From Allium sativum (taxonomy: Eukaryota; Streptophyta; Magnoliopsida; Asparagales; Amaryllidaceae), in NCBI GenBank assembly GCA_030737875.1, contig CM060911.1, forward strand, positions 95,686,599-95,750,598: a DNA stretch of 64,000 nucleotides, in the 5' to 3' direction. Under the pieces are notes generated by a model. That model searched no databases and was not told the origin of the DNA. It saw only the letters and a program-made list of their open reading frames with translations. Both the position numbers and the translations under genes were made by a program. This document shows positions 10,385 to 23,286 of this stretch, piece after piece (position 1 is the first letter of the stretch; each line of letters starts with the position of its first letter).

Positions 10385-12198
10385 GGTAATGTCCCGGGGT
10401 TTCCGCGATCTTGAGTAATCGACATAAATCCCAATGTTGACTATTCAAGCATCGGAAACACCGGATAGTCCATGAAAGAAATTAGAGGGTGAGAATAGAT
10501 AAGATAAAAACTTAGAATAGGAGAAGAAGAAGAACATACAACATCAGAGTAAACACGAATCTCACAGCGGAACGAATAAATATATTTCATAACATAACTT
10601 TGAAACTAAACAGTATCTGTATACAATACCATTATTAGAGTATAACACTTACAACACAGTGGAAATAACAATATATATAATCCTGAAGCCTCCTGCTCCA
10701 GCTCTTCAAGTATCTGTAAATCTCGACTACTTGACTGCCCGTACAAAATAGGACACCCAAGAGTTTATGGAAAACAAAACAAAATAAACTCTGGGTCAGT
10801 CATGTGACTGGTGTGAGTAAACTCAAATCATTTGATTTGACTTCAAAAAATCCTTTTGAACCAAAAGATAATCGTAAGACCGATCCACACATAAACACGG
10901 ATGGTTTTTAACTTACGATAACCCAAATATTTTTCTAAAACGATACTTGTCTGATATTATTATAATGTCTAGATCAAGTAAATAGAAATCTAGCATAAAC
11001 GCTTTCATCTCACGTTCTACATATATAAGATACAATCAAAACCGTGGGATCTTATTGGGGAATGGATTCCAACTATGACGAGGTATGGATCCACCTTCCG
11101 ATCAGTGTACTCTAGAAGCGATACACTGGAGTTCAACAAGAACATCTTGTAACTCGGCCACACATGACCGACCACTCATTTCTCTTGAGTGTATCGAATA
11201 TATTGTCACCTACGGTTGCAAGAAACATAACCGTTCCTGGGAGATACAGAAGCGAAAAGAAGTAACAAATATGAATATTCTCTAGATGGTGACAATATAC
11301 CCTAATTGGGTGCGGCCCACTTAGCCATGCTGCCTGCCCGATTTCTGTCATTTCCCAGTTGATGAGGCTTGAGGTCATACGTGCTATTATACATATCACA
11401 TCTATATTTACTTTGAATGCCACATCGTCATACCCTTCAAATCACAAATTGATTTCCCCAAAAATACCACGGGTATAAGCTAAGAGAAATGAGTTCCTCC
11501 GCCACTAACATAAATACGTTTGAAATGATCAACTTACGCTGCAGACATTCGTCCAGGGACTGGACAGACCGAAGGCACTATTCTATAAACAGGATAGCCC
11601 TTGCATAACTCCGTCTTCAATTATCTTCATCATATTTGATCGCAATTCTAATGCCATACGGAGTGGATTTCAGATAATATATCTGATCCCGGTCTCTCCG
11701 TATTGACAACGAAAATGGTCAAAATCTTCAATAGTCGGTGATTTAACTATCAAAGGAAAATATGTGTGCAAACAACGATATTATTTCTAGATGGAAATTC
11801 TATCGATCAATCATCAATCAACATTTATTCATTTCCCCATTTCTCGTTTCCATATATCCATCAAATTCTTATTTTCTAATTTTAGAAATATACATTATTA
11901 ACTTTGGAAAACGTTTCCATTTCTGATTCACGCATCATTATCTTCTCACATATATCAGTCTCTAACTGTAAACTAGTAAGAACATCCCCCTACGTATTAA
12001 CTTCGAAGGCCGAAACCAACATCAGATCGATACCTAGGAAGTCATTCAATTCAACTAATTTCCAGTCAGTTCTAATTCCTTTAACTCCATTTTAAATTCC
12101 TATTTAAAACACTATTTCCTTTATAATATTCTATTTGCAGAATATTTACTTTAAATCAATATCATGTTACACCCATGTGCGAAGCACAGGTCCAAACC
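10385..12198 (-). mobile_element. Element F, 5' LTR fragment
   Basis: The segment is colinear with the 3' half of the E LTR: TTCCGCTGTGAG motif (10575-10560), acceptor-like region near 10730, the text around AACCCGGCCACACATGACC-like words (11150-11170), CGAAGGCCGAAACC (12004-12017). Its outermost bases are mutated (TAATGTCCCGGGG in place of TGTAATGACCC). The LTR is interrupted at 12198 by G. The sequence is more diverged than E and no coding region was recognised. Confidence 0.72.
12172..12188. repeat. Palindromic GTGCGAAGCAC motif (left copy)
   Basis: CCCATGTGCGAAGCAC occurs here in F, and its near reverse complement (CACGTGCTTCGCGCATGG) occurs at 15039-15056 inside G. The two copies are inverted and 2.87 kb apart. 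The word can fold as GTGC-GAA-GCAC. It could be a remnant of a DNA transposon terminus or coincidence. Confidence 0.35.
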
Positions 12199-15038
12199 TG
12201 TAGCGACCCGGGGTTTTCGACACTCGAATCTCGACAGTAATACATCTCGTGTCCCAACTAAAGCATCGAAATCCCAGAAAGCTAATAGAAAGAAGTTAGA
12301 GGATGAGAGAAGAAAGAAAGAATTATTAGAATAGAAGAGTAAGAAGATCAGAGTCTCACAGCGGAATGGACAAAATATAGTAATAAATAATACTTGATAC
12401 AAAAGGAACTGTATATATACGATTACAGCATCAGAGTATACATTCATATCAACACAACGCACATCGGAAATAAGCTAATACCAGTGAATATATGGAATAT
12501 GTCTCAACTTCAACTCCTCTTCTGAAGCTCCAAACGATACCTAACCTGATAATATACTCGGTCTGACCCGAGCACATTTGAAGCAAAGCAAAATTCACCC
12601 GGGTCAGTTTGAAATATTTTCAATGATAAATTCATAACACGACAACTTGTTTAACTTCGAAATCCTTTTCAAACAAAAGGATAATAGTAAGACTAACCCA
12701 CACATAAACATGGACGGTTTTTACCTTACTATAACCCAAACCATTTTGAAGTCAATATCTTGTTATGATATTATAATAGTGTCTAAATACCAATAGATAG
12801 AATCTAGCAGAACTCTTGCATCTCACGCTCCACATATGTAGTATACAATCAAAACAGCGGGCGCTTATTGGAGATTGGATTCCGACTATGACAAGGTATG
12901 GAACCACCTGCCGATGGTGTATCTCTAGAGAGGAATACAATGGGTTCAACAAGAACGTCTTGCAACCCGGCCACACATGACCGACCACTCATTTCTCTTG
13001 AGTGTATCAAAATATATTGTCACCTTATGGCTTTTGTCGCGACCACCGTAGTTCTCGGGAGATATATAAATGAAAAGAAGTAACAAATATGAATATTTTC
13101 TAGATGGTAACAATACACCCTAATGGGGGCGACCCACATAGCCATGCTGCCTGCCCGATTTTTTTCATTTTCCAGTTGTGAGGCTTAAGGTTATAATCAA
13201 CTTTTGAACATCTGGCCACCATTTGCATCGTCCATACATGTCATTCAGGAACAAGATGAACCGAAGACACCCTCCTACCACACCCTAGGAATCACCCTAT
13301 ATATCAGTGGAGAGTAGTCCTTGCAATCCGTAGATTCCAATCACGACAGAATCATTGTTAACTCTGGGGATCAGTCAGAGGTATTTAACAATACTTCTTC
13401 CCCTCATGAAGTTTTAAGGTCTTCAATTGCTCCACCTGGATCAGTATCTTCAACATATCCGTATTTATTGGTCGGAATGGTTTTCGAATATAAATTAAAT
13501 CCCGGTCTTTCCATACCAACAACGTTGGGTCAGATTTTGATAGTTGGTTATCTAAATATCAAAATAAGCAACCATAAAAAACAAACAGATCCATTGGTTT
13601 ATTACACAGCATCACTTGGCCATTTAAAAATAATATATTAGCATTCTTAAATCCTTTTACCTATATACTTAGAAAATATCTTAAATCGTATCTAATGTAA
13701 TCTTCAACTAACATTTCAAAACATTTCTATAACATTTCTTATTATCTTATCGATCATTACGACATCTTCTTTGGCTTCGGTATTTGAATGCAATATCGTC
13801 GCTTATCGATCTAGAATGAACTCGTTCTAAATCTCATTTCTTACTTTTGAAAATGTTGTTATACTCTCACCAATCTCCTTTTATATATTTCTATTATGGA
13901 AATATAATTTCACATCCTTAACCCCTTCTTATTTCCTTTTATATTTGGAATCCCATCATATATATTCCCAACATTTCAGATAACGTTACATTATTACTTT
14001 TCAAAATAAATTTACTTCCAACATCTTCCTCATTACAACTAATATCACCCTTCAATAATCCTGAAGTCGTCCAAGTTGGGGTAATTTAATTACCTCTCAG
14101 ACCTTAATCAACAACGTTTTTATCTTAAGACAAATATCAGTTGTAATACAAAAACTGATACTCATTCCTCATATCACAACAAATCCCATTTTAATCCCAT
14201 CTTGATGAAATATCACCCCTTCTTTTAAAATGGCGGTTCTATATCGCATCTTGATAACTTATTTCATTTAACTGCTCTAATCCAAACTTGGGTTTATTTT
14301 TGATTTCCCATTTCATATCTTCACTAGTTCCTTATTGTAAATCAGTCAGAAAATAATTCTCTAAATATTAACCCAGAAGGCCGAAACCAACATTAGATCA
14401 ATATTCAGAAAATCAGTTATCCCAACTAATTCCCAATTAAGTTCTATTTCTTAAATTCCCAATCTTGGCTTTCCCTTTATTCAAATGTCACTTCTAATAA
14501 CTCGGTCCATTCATATATTCAATAATACTTGGGTTTTATAACTTCGTATAAATTGGATTCATAGAATTCAATTAAGTATAATTTAGTTAGAATCAAGTTA
14601 AAAACTTCGATTTCACATTATAAATATTAATTCGCTTTAATAACAATAAACACGGCTTTAAACTTCACAAACTTTCCTTACTATATTTTACATTCTAAAT
14701 TCATCACTTCGATTATTATTAAACGACTAATAATCCAATGACAACATTTACAAAAATAAAACTGGGTTTCTTAACCATTAACTACCCTCTTTTAAATTAA
14801 CGAACTAATTTAATAAACAATTTCAGTTAACGCAGTTACTTATTCAAGTCTAAACATGATTAACCTGTTAGTCAATCATTATTGATCTTTCCATTTAAAT
14901 TAGTTAATAATTAATTAATTCATCTAAATAATTCTATTCACTCTGATTAATATCAATATAAACCCATTCAAATCGTTATGTTAATTCTGGTCATTTGAAT
15001 TAGCTAAATAAGATCGTTTTTAATAATCACTTAATAAG

Positions 15039-15056
15039 CACGTGCTTCGCGCATGG
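15039..15056. repeat. Palindromic GTGCTTCGCGC motif (right copy)
   Basis: This is the inverted partner of 12172-12188. No target-site duplication was found around the pair. Confidence 0.35.
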
Positions 15057-15712
15057 TAGATTTTTGGTACAAAAATGGTAATTTGTGGTTAAACCAATCA
15101 ATGTATATATGGTTGGGTTTTTTTTCTCCTTTTTAGAACTTCATTTAAAATAATATATTTAAAAATATATATTCGATTGTAAAGTAAATTCCATAATTCC
15201 ATTTCTAGTGACTCAACTGATGGTGAATCGATCTTTATAAAACGGTGTATCTCTGGGCCATCTCCTATTTATTTCGTAATCAATACTATATATTGATTCA
15301 AAGCTCAACCACCGTCAACAACCAATGGGGTTTAAAGTCAATGAGTTTTAAACAGGTTATATAAAATATGAAATAACAACATAATAAATGTTTGAGGAAT
15401 CTGGTTTGATTCCTCCTACGTGTTCTTCTCTGCATCATCGATAATCATATAATTTATAACAACATATGATTTTAATTTGAATATAATAATCGACGATGAT
15501 ATAATTCACATCAACCATATAAATCAACCATAGGCATTCAAGGCATCCAATCAACCAATTATCAAGGATTTAATCAAATTATATGAATTTAGCACATCCT
15601 AGCATTTTAGAAATGTGTGAGAATTAACTCACCTTTGTACCGATTGACCATTGTTGCGTTATTCCATTTAATTTTAAACTGGCGTTTAAAATTAAACGAA
15701 AAATCCAGTTGT

Positions 15713-15717
15713 CTCTG
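15713..15717. repeat. Candidate left target-site copy of element C (CTCTG)
   Basis: These five bases lie directly before the C LTR start TGTAATGACCC. The right copy would be outside the window, so the duplication is unconfirmed. Confidence 0.4.
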
Positions 15718-16358
15718 TGTAATGACCCAGATATTTATGGGTTAATTTTAAAATATTTAATATGGATTTAAATATTGAGTTAAGTAAATAAATCAATTTT
15801 TATAAGGAGTTATCAATTTAAAAATCAATTTCAATTTAATATTGAAAATATTAAATTATCAGAATAAGAAAATGGATTTAGTTGAATTCAAATTTGAATT
15901 TGAATTGAAATCAGTTCAAATAATTAATATGAAATTTTAAACGATAATAATATTTGAATATTACCGAGGAGAATAAATAGTTTGAAATTTAAATTATATC
16001 AATTTAAAATTTATATCTTATTCAGATGATCGAATTGGACTTCGTGACCTATCCCAGTGTGTCCGGAATGGTGGTTAAACCCTAGAATTGACAGTTGTTG
16101 GGTTCAGAAAGGAGTTAGGATTCAAGGGTTATTTAAATTTAAGGATACCAAATTTTAACGAATTTAAAATAAAATAAAATATTTTTAAAGTGTATTCTTT
16201 TTATGTGGACTGAAAATAAAGTCGTGTTCCTCTGTAAAACAAACCCGTGCTTCTTCTTTTACCACAGATTAAAACTAAAGCCGTGTTCCTCTGTATCTCC
16301 TCAAACAAAGCAAATACCGTGCATCCCTATTTCTCCACAAATCAAACCAACCCTCCGC

Positions 16359-16368
16359 CTATATAATT
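16359..16368 (+). promoter_or_regulatory. Candidate TATA box of the C LTR
   Basis: CTATATAATT lies in CCGCCTATATAATTAAAGTC. The downstream region changes from AT-rich to mixed composition and opens a 116-codon frame at 16445. The position matches the TATA box of E. Confidence 0.5.
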
Positions 16369-16444
16369 AAAGTCACCGAACTCCCTTTAATCACTTTCAC
16401 AAATCGAAATCCTTTTAAACCAAAACCCAATTGGATCGGAGGCG

Positions 16445-16795
16445 TTGATTTTGAAGGTCGTCGAGATTCTGGAGTGTAGAGCGGTAGTTGGGTTACTCGA
16501 TTTTCTGATGGTGGTTCATCGCGAGTTCGAAGCCGCGAGGCTACAGATCCAACATCGCGATGTGATTTTTGGGGGAGGCGAAATTCTGAGCTGCATTCGT
16601 CACTGGTGGTTCAGCACTCGAAGGTGGAAGACCCGATGCTCTGAGGGTATTCGAGTTCGGTGCATTCGAATTGGATATGTGCGAGATTTAAGCAGCGTTG
16701 ATTTAGGGCATCGCGACATGGCAGACCCAGCTGGAAGGCTCGACATCGAGCTAGGGTACAGGCAAGGCAGTGAAGGTCATTTGGTTTGGGGGTGA
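16445..16795 (+). other. Exon-like segment with 116-codon frame in the C LTR
   Basis: The frame begins about 85 bases after the TATA box. Its product has no domain I recognise and no resemblance to gag. The GC content is well above that of the flanks. A donor-like AAGGTATACT follows at 16918. The family context makes a transcribed leader or first exon more likely than a functional protein. Confidence 0.3.
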
Positions 16796-17437
16796 CGTTT
16801 GGTGCTTTGCAGAGTTTACTGAGAGGATTTCGACGCAGTGGAGATCGATGTTGATTTCGTGGAGATGGTTGGTGAGGTTCGAAGGTTCGATGCAAGTGTT
16901 CGCGCACTAAAGTAATTAAGGTATACTTATCGTCTTTACTGTTTAATCCATTTAAAATTGTATCGTGAATATATAGATATATACATATATGTATATATAT
17001 AGTTAAAACTGAAATTTTACAGTTAAAAGGAAATGAGATAAGGGTAATTCCAATTAAATACCTTGATTAGTTTATGTTTAACAATACATAGGTTTGGTTA
17101 AGTATATTGGTTAAGTTAGAAGTGATTTAGTAACCATTAGAAGAAGAAAAATATAAAGGAAAGTTATTTATTTAATTAAATAATTAATTTAAATAAATAA
17201 ATGTTTAATTGGTAAATTTGAATAAAATCATCGCAGGTGTGAATTTATTCGAGGAAATACATATCCGAGATGAAATGGAAATTTATTGGTTGTTCGGCAA
17301 TTTAAATTCTGGTGTGTAAATTCTCACTCACCTTTTATTTAGAATTTATTTTTATATAGTTAAAAATAATTGTCTGTGCTTGTTTGAATGTTGTCTGATT
17401 GTTTTAAAATATATAAAGTTATTTAGGATTGGTTGAC

Positions 17438-17440
<3 letters not shown>

Positions 17441-17471
<31 letters not shown>
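17441..17471. repeat. (TA)n microsatellite in the C LTR
   Basis: About fifteen uninterrupted TA dinucleotides. No other feature was seen here. Confidence 0.9.
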
Positions 17472-17474
<3 letters not shown>

Positions 17475-17929
17475 GTTGATGATTGGTTGGATTCCCGCAG
17501 TCTCATTAGCGGATGCCCGCAGTTTCATAGCGGATGATTACCCTATACGCCCCATGCTATGATAGTGGATGACCTTCATACCGCGATATCCTGCCTCGAA
17601 GCAGGATGGGTATTACTATGTTGACTAACGTCTGTGGATGCAGGAAAAACAGGTTGGAGGAATCCAACTGGATTCCTCAAAAATAGATATTATCTGTTTG
17701 TTTGTTTGATATCATATATATTCATATATGATGTGTTAAAAATCAAATGATTGAAAATTGGTTGATTTGATTGTTTAAAATATCAATGGGGCTTGAATAT
17801 TGATTTATAAAAAAATCGAAAAGGGTATTTGAGATTTAAAAAGGGAATTCTATTTTTATAAATAGAATTTGAATTTTAAATAAAACTATAGAAAATATTA
17901 ACTTGTTTTGAAGGTATATAAAACAAGTA

Positions 17930-18310
17930 ATTGAATTTATAAATTCTGTTTATAAATGGAAGGTGGGATTTGAATTGAATTTATAAACTCTGCTTATAAA
18001 GGAAAAGATGGGATTTGAATGGAATTTATAAACTTCGTTTATAAATGAAAAATGGGATTTGAATTGAATTTATAAACTTTGTTTATAAATGAAACGGTGG
18101 GTTTTGAATCGAATTTATAAACTTTGTTATAAATATATAAATATGGGATTTTAATTGAAGTTATAAACGTTGTTTAAATAAGGCAAAGAATTCAAATGGA
18201 GTTTAACTATAGAATTTGAATATAGAAATTCAAATGGGATTTGTAATATAGAATTCAAATGAGATTTATATTATAGGATTTGAATAAGAGAAGATAATAG
18301 ATTTGGATAA
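17930..18310 (+). repeat. Inverted-repeat arrays of the C LTR
   Basis: Copies of about 40-48 bases contain TTTATAAA...TTTATAAA (17935-18170), then units with ATTTGAAT...ATTCAAAT follow (18180-18300). Each unit can fold on itself. The second unit type recurs at 39830-40290 in the C remnant. Confidence 0.7.
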
Positions 18311-18513
18311 ATAGAAGTGGATTTGACTAAGAAGTTAAATAACAGATTTAATTAACAAATTTAGTTAAAACGATTGGTATAGTTAAAATAGATTGGACAG
18401 GTATAGACATACAGGAGACAGGTTTGGAATAAAGTGTTAGAAGGTAAATAAATAGAGTGCCCAACAAAAAGGTACGTATTTAATTTCCATATGAGATTTT
18501 ATGCGCCGTATCG

Positions 18514-18612
18514 ACTAGCCGCTTGGCTTTTCTTTTTCTTTTTGATTGGGAAAGGCCTATGTGGCAGTTTGGGGATTTTCCCGATGCTCCCGGTACAAAG
18601 GAGGTTATGGCG
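18514..18612 (+). other. Interior-type structured segment inside the C LTR
   Basis: The segment contains AGCCGCTTGGCT, a pyrimidine run, GGGGATTTTCCCG and CTCCCGGTACAAAGGAGG. The same order occurs in the interiors of D1 (50789-50890) and D2 (62793-62888) and, weaker, in E (4612-4508, minus). It is the only copy outside an interior and marks a rearrangement in C. Confidence 0.65.
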
Positions 18613-19809
18613 AATTTTCCGGGGAATTTAAGGAGTTAGAATATTTTTTAAGATAATTTGATAGTTAGAAATCAACGTATCGACATATATAGAAGTCGAT
18701 AAGGAAACGAACTTAGAAATAGAATAGTATAATCAAAAAGGAAGACTAGGAATAAAATCTAGTAAGAATAGAAAGAGAAAGCGTATACGTGTTTAAAGGT
18801 GAAGAATTAGTTGTATGGCATTGATTATTCGAGTAGTCATATCTGTTTTGACGTTATAAATGTTATTCAGTCAAGGTCTGAGAGGTAGTTATACCCCAAC
18901 TTGATTGATTTCATTATTAAAAAATAAATAGTAAGATTCCAGGCTCGAAGATCAATGTTGAATAAGAGTTAGTTGAATATAGTATTTGGGTTGTCGTAAC
19001 GATGTTTTACACAGCATCCGTTTTATCCCAAATAAATGTAAGCGTGGAAATAGAATAATAATTATTTCCTAAGTATAGAAAATAAAGAAAGGTCAATATG
19101 GTTATTGAAAATATTTGGTTAACAAATATTGATAAAGAAATAGAGAAGTGATTTAATTAATGGAATATTAATTAAGGGCTCAGTGATTGTTTGATGTTTG
19201 GATGAACAATTGTTTTCTTCGATAGTTAAATCATCGACTATCGAAACACTTGTTTTTATTCGATAGTTAAATCACAGACTATCGAAGTTTTGACCATCGT
19301 TGTCATTATGGAGAGACCGGGTGGATTATTATCCGAAGAACCACTCCGTATTGGCAGTAGCGTGCGAATCAGATTATATAAAGATAATCGAAGACGGAGT
19401 AGAGTGCAAGTACTTTTTCTATAAATAGAAATAGTACCTTCGGCTTGTAACACCCCACATCTGTTAAGGTCACTCACAAAGGGAATGCCTTAACTTCAAT
19501 GGAGTATTATGGGTACTGGAACAGAAATATTACAAGACAGACATATATAAAACAGCGGAAAATAAAGTGGGAGTACTTCAAATCATTTATTAAATATAAA
19601 TGTTTACAAGAAAAGCCCATCAACTTTCAATTCCCAATTTCATAGTTAAAATATCTGTCTTGCGCAAAAACAAAGAAGCATAAAAACAAACTGCAGAATT
19701 CCCCAATAAAGCAAAGCATGCCATAGCCAAGAGAAATCCAAGCCATACATGAAAGAGCCTTGGAGCTTGGTAAGATCCGAACTGAGCTGTATTCCCACCC
19801 TGTGAACCT

Positions 19810-19823
19810 GGGGGGGGGGGGGG
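19810..19823. repeat. Poly-G (14) tract in A'
   Basis: This is the reversed counterpart of the C-run before CAGG in A (29276-29284) and B (38790-38803). The run belongs to the family and forms the polypyrimidine part of an acceptor-like site. Its length is hard to sequence. Confidence 0.85.
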
Positions 19824-20699
19824 ACGAAAGAAAAAGAGGCGAAACAAAACGGGTCAGTCATAAAGACTGAGTAAGTCCTAGTGACTTTCATCATAAAAAT
19901 GAGTAAAGATAACACGACATGAATAAACTGAAAGTAAACATAAGCATGATGACAAGGTAGGCAAGATAAACTAAGATAACAAGATAAACTAAGGTAACAA
20001 GAAAAACTTCGGGCACAATGAAACAAGTATAACATCCCATAATTCCTATCAAGTATCCCACCGCATGGTTTCTATCAAGAGTAACATCGCAAGGTTTCTA
20101 AGCTTTACCATTAAAACGATATCTATTTGCTCTGCACCACCTAACTAGCATCCTCATAAGTGTCTTACATGGAATGATCTGTACTCCTACTAGTATTCCA
20201 ACTAGTGTCCTGTGTAACAAGGATCCGTACACCCTACTAGTGTCCCGATTAGTAGCCCGTGTTATATAATAATTACAACGTGATCCCAATCCCCGCAATT
20301 ATGGTAGCCTTCAGGTGTACATCGATTTTGAGGATTCCACCTCGATCACCCCAATGGCCATGTATATATTCGATGCACCCTTACTACCTTATCGATCGGC
20401 TCCCTACTTGACCTAGTTCTCGTTTGTGTCACGCGGCCCCCTACTTGTAGATACCTGTGTTTGTCCCACCATGGGGTGTATCAAGTCCCGTGGTGGCAAC
20501 CCTGACACAATCAAGATGCACAGCTTTATACCTACTGATGCCCAGTGGCTAAATTTTTTGCACCGAAGTGTGTGCACGCCCGCACTCCGTTAGTACCTGC
20601 ACTGCTGCACCAACCGCCGCTAATTTGACCTCTTATAATCAGCTCAGTAATCGTGCCCCACCCTGCCTAGCTCAGGGTTCCGTTGATACCTAATGTGGG

Positions 20700-21560
20700 T
20701 TACTGCTGAAATGGGTCCCCGTTACTAGGTTTTTCTAATGGTTAAGTCTGTGGGCCTATACTCTCTGATATTACCCACCAACCCTGATGTGTACTTAACA
20801 CCGCTACTGATTCAAGCATGTGTATTTAATGGTTAAGTGTATGTGGGCCTATATTTACTAATATTACCTACCAACCCGATATGTACTTAACCCTTCTACT
20901 CGTTATGTTACCATGGTTAAGAGTTTATCTTAGTTAACTTAACCTTTCTCGCTTATTATGTTTGATTGGTTAAGTGTGGTTTATTAACTTAACCCCGTTC
21001 GTCTATCTGGTTACATTGGTTAAGAATTTTCTTGTTAACTTAACCCCATGTGTTACTTAACCCTACCACGCCTCACATCAGATTGGTTAAGTGCATGTTA
21101 GCTTAACCCCATCCACTAGTCATATTATAATGGTTAAGTGTTATCAACTTATTCAAGTTAACTTAACCCACCCACTTGTCCTGTTATGTTGGTTGAGTGT
21201 TACCACTTAACCGCAACCACTTGTCTAATTAACCCATTGTATTAGTTAAGTGTTCTCATTAACTTAACCTCACTCTCTAGTCCAGTTTAATTATGTTATA
21301 ATGGTTAAACATTTGCTTAACCTTACCCACTCCCGTAGTCAACTTATTAAATTGGTTAAGTGTCCAGATTAACCTAATCATATTACTTAACCCACCCATT
21401 TATATCATATTGGTTAAGTGTTCTTATTTACTTAACCCTACCCACTGGTCTAATTACTATGTTACATTGGTTAAGTATTACTATTCGTATTTCCACATGT
21501 CACCCACATGTCACCCACTTAAACCCCATGTCCCACCACATGTTTATCTGGTTAAGTATT
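20700..21560 (-). repeat. GGTTAAGT/ACTTAACC inverted-repeat array of A'
   Basis: More than a dozen units pair GGTTAAGT with ACTTAACC or CTTAACC across 10-40 intervening bases, at a spacing of roughly 45-65 bases. Spacer sequences differ between units while the arms remain. The same array type is at 26950-27770, 33440-34260 and 36890-37520. Confidence 0.8.
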
Positions 21561-21594
21561 TCTTAATTCATTAAGGTCGTAACCTTATAAAGAC

Positions 21595-21680
21595 CTCTCA
21601 CATTAGACTGACATTTATGGCAGCTAGATTTGCCGGGCGGGTCCGGGCAGTCTTACACCATAAAAGAGTCTAACCTCGTG
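21595..21680 (-). other. Covarying two-stem module 1 of A'
   Basis: The outer stem is TTAGACT (21603-21609) with AGTCTAA (21667-21673). The inner stem is TTTATGG (21614-21620) with CCATAAA (21658-21664). The core holds GCCGGGCGGGTCCGGGC, related to the CCGG-AACCGA-CCGG core of A. Flanks match GAGGTTAG and CTAATGTGAG on the minus strand. Confidence 0.6.
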
Positions 21681-21718
21681 TCTTTACAACTGTTACGCTT
21701 TTAATTTGGGCCTAGGAC

Positions 21719-21803
21719 CTCTCACATTGGGCTGACATTTGTGACTACTGGATTCGCCAGGCGGTTCCGGGCAGGTTTACGTCACAAATGAGTCCAACCT
21801 CGT
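21719..21803 (-). other. Covarying two-stem module 2 of A'
   Basis: The inner stem is ATTTGTGAC (21737-21745) with GTCACAAAT (21781-21789), nine perfect pairs. The outer stem is TTGGGCT (21727-21733) with AGTCCAA (21791-21797), which has one mismatch when read on the minus strand. The core is GGCGGTTCCGGGC. The inner stem is quite different from that of module 1 yet still pairs. Confidence 0.6.
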
Positions 21804-23286
21804 GTCCTAAGCATTGATTATTACTTATAATCTTTTACCCAAATTTGAATTTATTTCCCCTATTCAAATTATCAACTTATTCCTAATTTAACGATGTCCA
21901 TAATTGACTCAATTATGTCCATCTATTAATGGTATGCAAAATCATACCAATTTTACCCCAATTTATCTTAGGCCATTAAAGGCAACTTATCTCAATTTAT
22001 ATTTATCCCTCCTTTAAGGCTATTACATGCCAACTACCCAAAACCTATTTAGGCATGTTCATATTAGCCCCTTTTCAAGACATAAATTATCATATGTGTT
22101 TCAACTACAAATTTCACCTATTTAACATATGCCCAAGTTCTAGATTACATGTCCGTTTTACATATGCCTAATTCATACCAAATTTACATATGTTCAATTC
22201 ATGCCTGTTTACATGTATGCCAAATTTATATATGCCTAATCTTAGACAATTTACATATATACCAAGTTTCATGCCTTTTTATACATATATCAAGATTCAT
22301 AGTTTACATGTTTACAAAGCTATGCCCAATTCACATAGATCAATTTTTAGCCAAATATATGTATTAATATTCTTGCCATATTTTACATAGGTCAAGTTTC
22401 ATACCAACTACATGTATTCCATGTTTACCCCAATTTACCCAAGCTAGCAAAACTTTAATTATAACGATAATACCCAAATTCAAATTTCGTGTTAATGGCA
22501 ATAATAGTACCCCAGTATCCAGTTTTCATATTATGCCTTCGATTCTACCAAACACATATATCCAACAAGGAAATATCCCAATATTTCCCCCGTATTCAAT
22601 CGCACGCAAATCGCAGTTTAGGCCTAGGTCCGAAATTGACCAAGGTTCATCAAAAGAAAACAAATAGGGGAAAGGTAGAATTTTGCATTAAAATAAGATC
22701 GGAGAGAAAACATCATCACAGGTATATTAAGATTACAACAGGATTAATAGATCATGAACTAGACATGAGAGTGAAAATAGAAAAGTTTCCAAGATCCAAG
22801 AAGAAACAAGAATAGATCTGGATCGATAAACATACTTAATCCAATTCCACTTTAATTCATGGCCACATTATAATTAAATATTTAAATCGGAAAGCAACTA
22901 GAACTTACAGAGAATGGCATATGAATTAGGGAGTGAATTTGTCGTAGAAAGTTGTAGTGTCATTGATCTATCCTCTTGAATTTGTTGTAGAAGCATTGAC
23001 TTTTGATTTGATTTGGGTTTGAACGCTTAAGCTTTAATTTGGAGACAGCTGCCATGGCTCAAGAAGGATTTTAGCAGCTTTTTGGTGTCATATGAATTTT
23101 TGTGAGTTAGGCTTGGTCTAGGTGTTATTTTATAGGTGTAGCAATTCATTTCAGCCATCGGATTAAACCTAAAACCCATCCGGACCATCAAAACTCGTCC
23201 CTGGCCTCAAAAATGGGTTCTGGACCACCCCAGGCCGATCAGGTCGACCTGTACAGAGGGGGGTCGACACTACAGTCGACCTGGGC

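Larger units (their letters stand above)
12199..15717 (-). mobile_element. LTR G, minus strand, interrupted on the right by C
   Basis: G begins (plus strand) TGTAGCGACCCGG, the reverse complement of an LTR end CCGGGTCGCTACA, without a primer-binding site beside it, so it is a solo LTR or a 3' LTR inserted in F (flank AAACC at 12194-12198). It shares with E and F the text at 12350-12365 (CTCACAGCGGAA), 12890-12990 (GTGTATCTCTAGA), 14378-14395 (AGAAGGCCGAAACC) and a hairpin at 15388-15416. No terminating GGGTCATTACA is present before C begins at 15718, so the rest of G should lie beyond the right end of C, outside the window. The stretch 13600-14990 is AT-rich with no recognised gene. Confidence 0.7.
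15718..19445 (+). mobile_element. Element C, 5' LTR, first part
   Basis: The LTR starts TGTAATGACCCAG. It contains AT-rich sequence (15720-16060), a block similar to D LTR text (TGTCCGGAATGGTGG near 16060), a TATA box (16359-16368), an exon-like region (16440-16920), a (TA)n run (17441-17471), the perfect hairpin GAGGAATCC-AACT-GGATTCCTC (17657-17678), arrays of TTTATAAA inverted repeats (17930-18170) and ATTTGAAT/ATTCAAAT repeats (18180-18300), a segment otherwise found only in interiors (18514-18612), and text homologous to E/F/G (19200-19445). It is interrupted at 19446 by A'. No protein gene was recognised. The internal-type segment suggests past recombination, so calling the whole stretch one LTR is a simplification. 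Confidence 0.65.

Noticed and set aside
12165..12200. Helitron 3' end (hairpin followed by CTRR)
   Set aside because: The base after the hairpin do not give a CTRR terminus on either strand, and G starts there with a normal LTR end.
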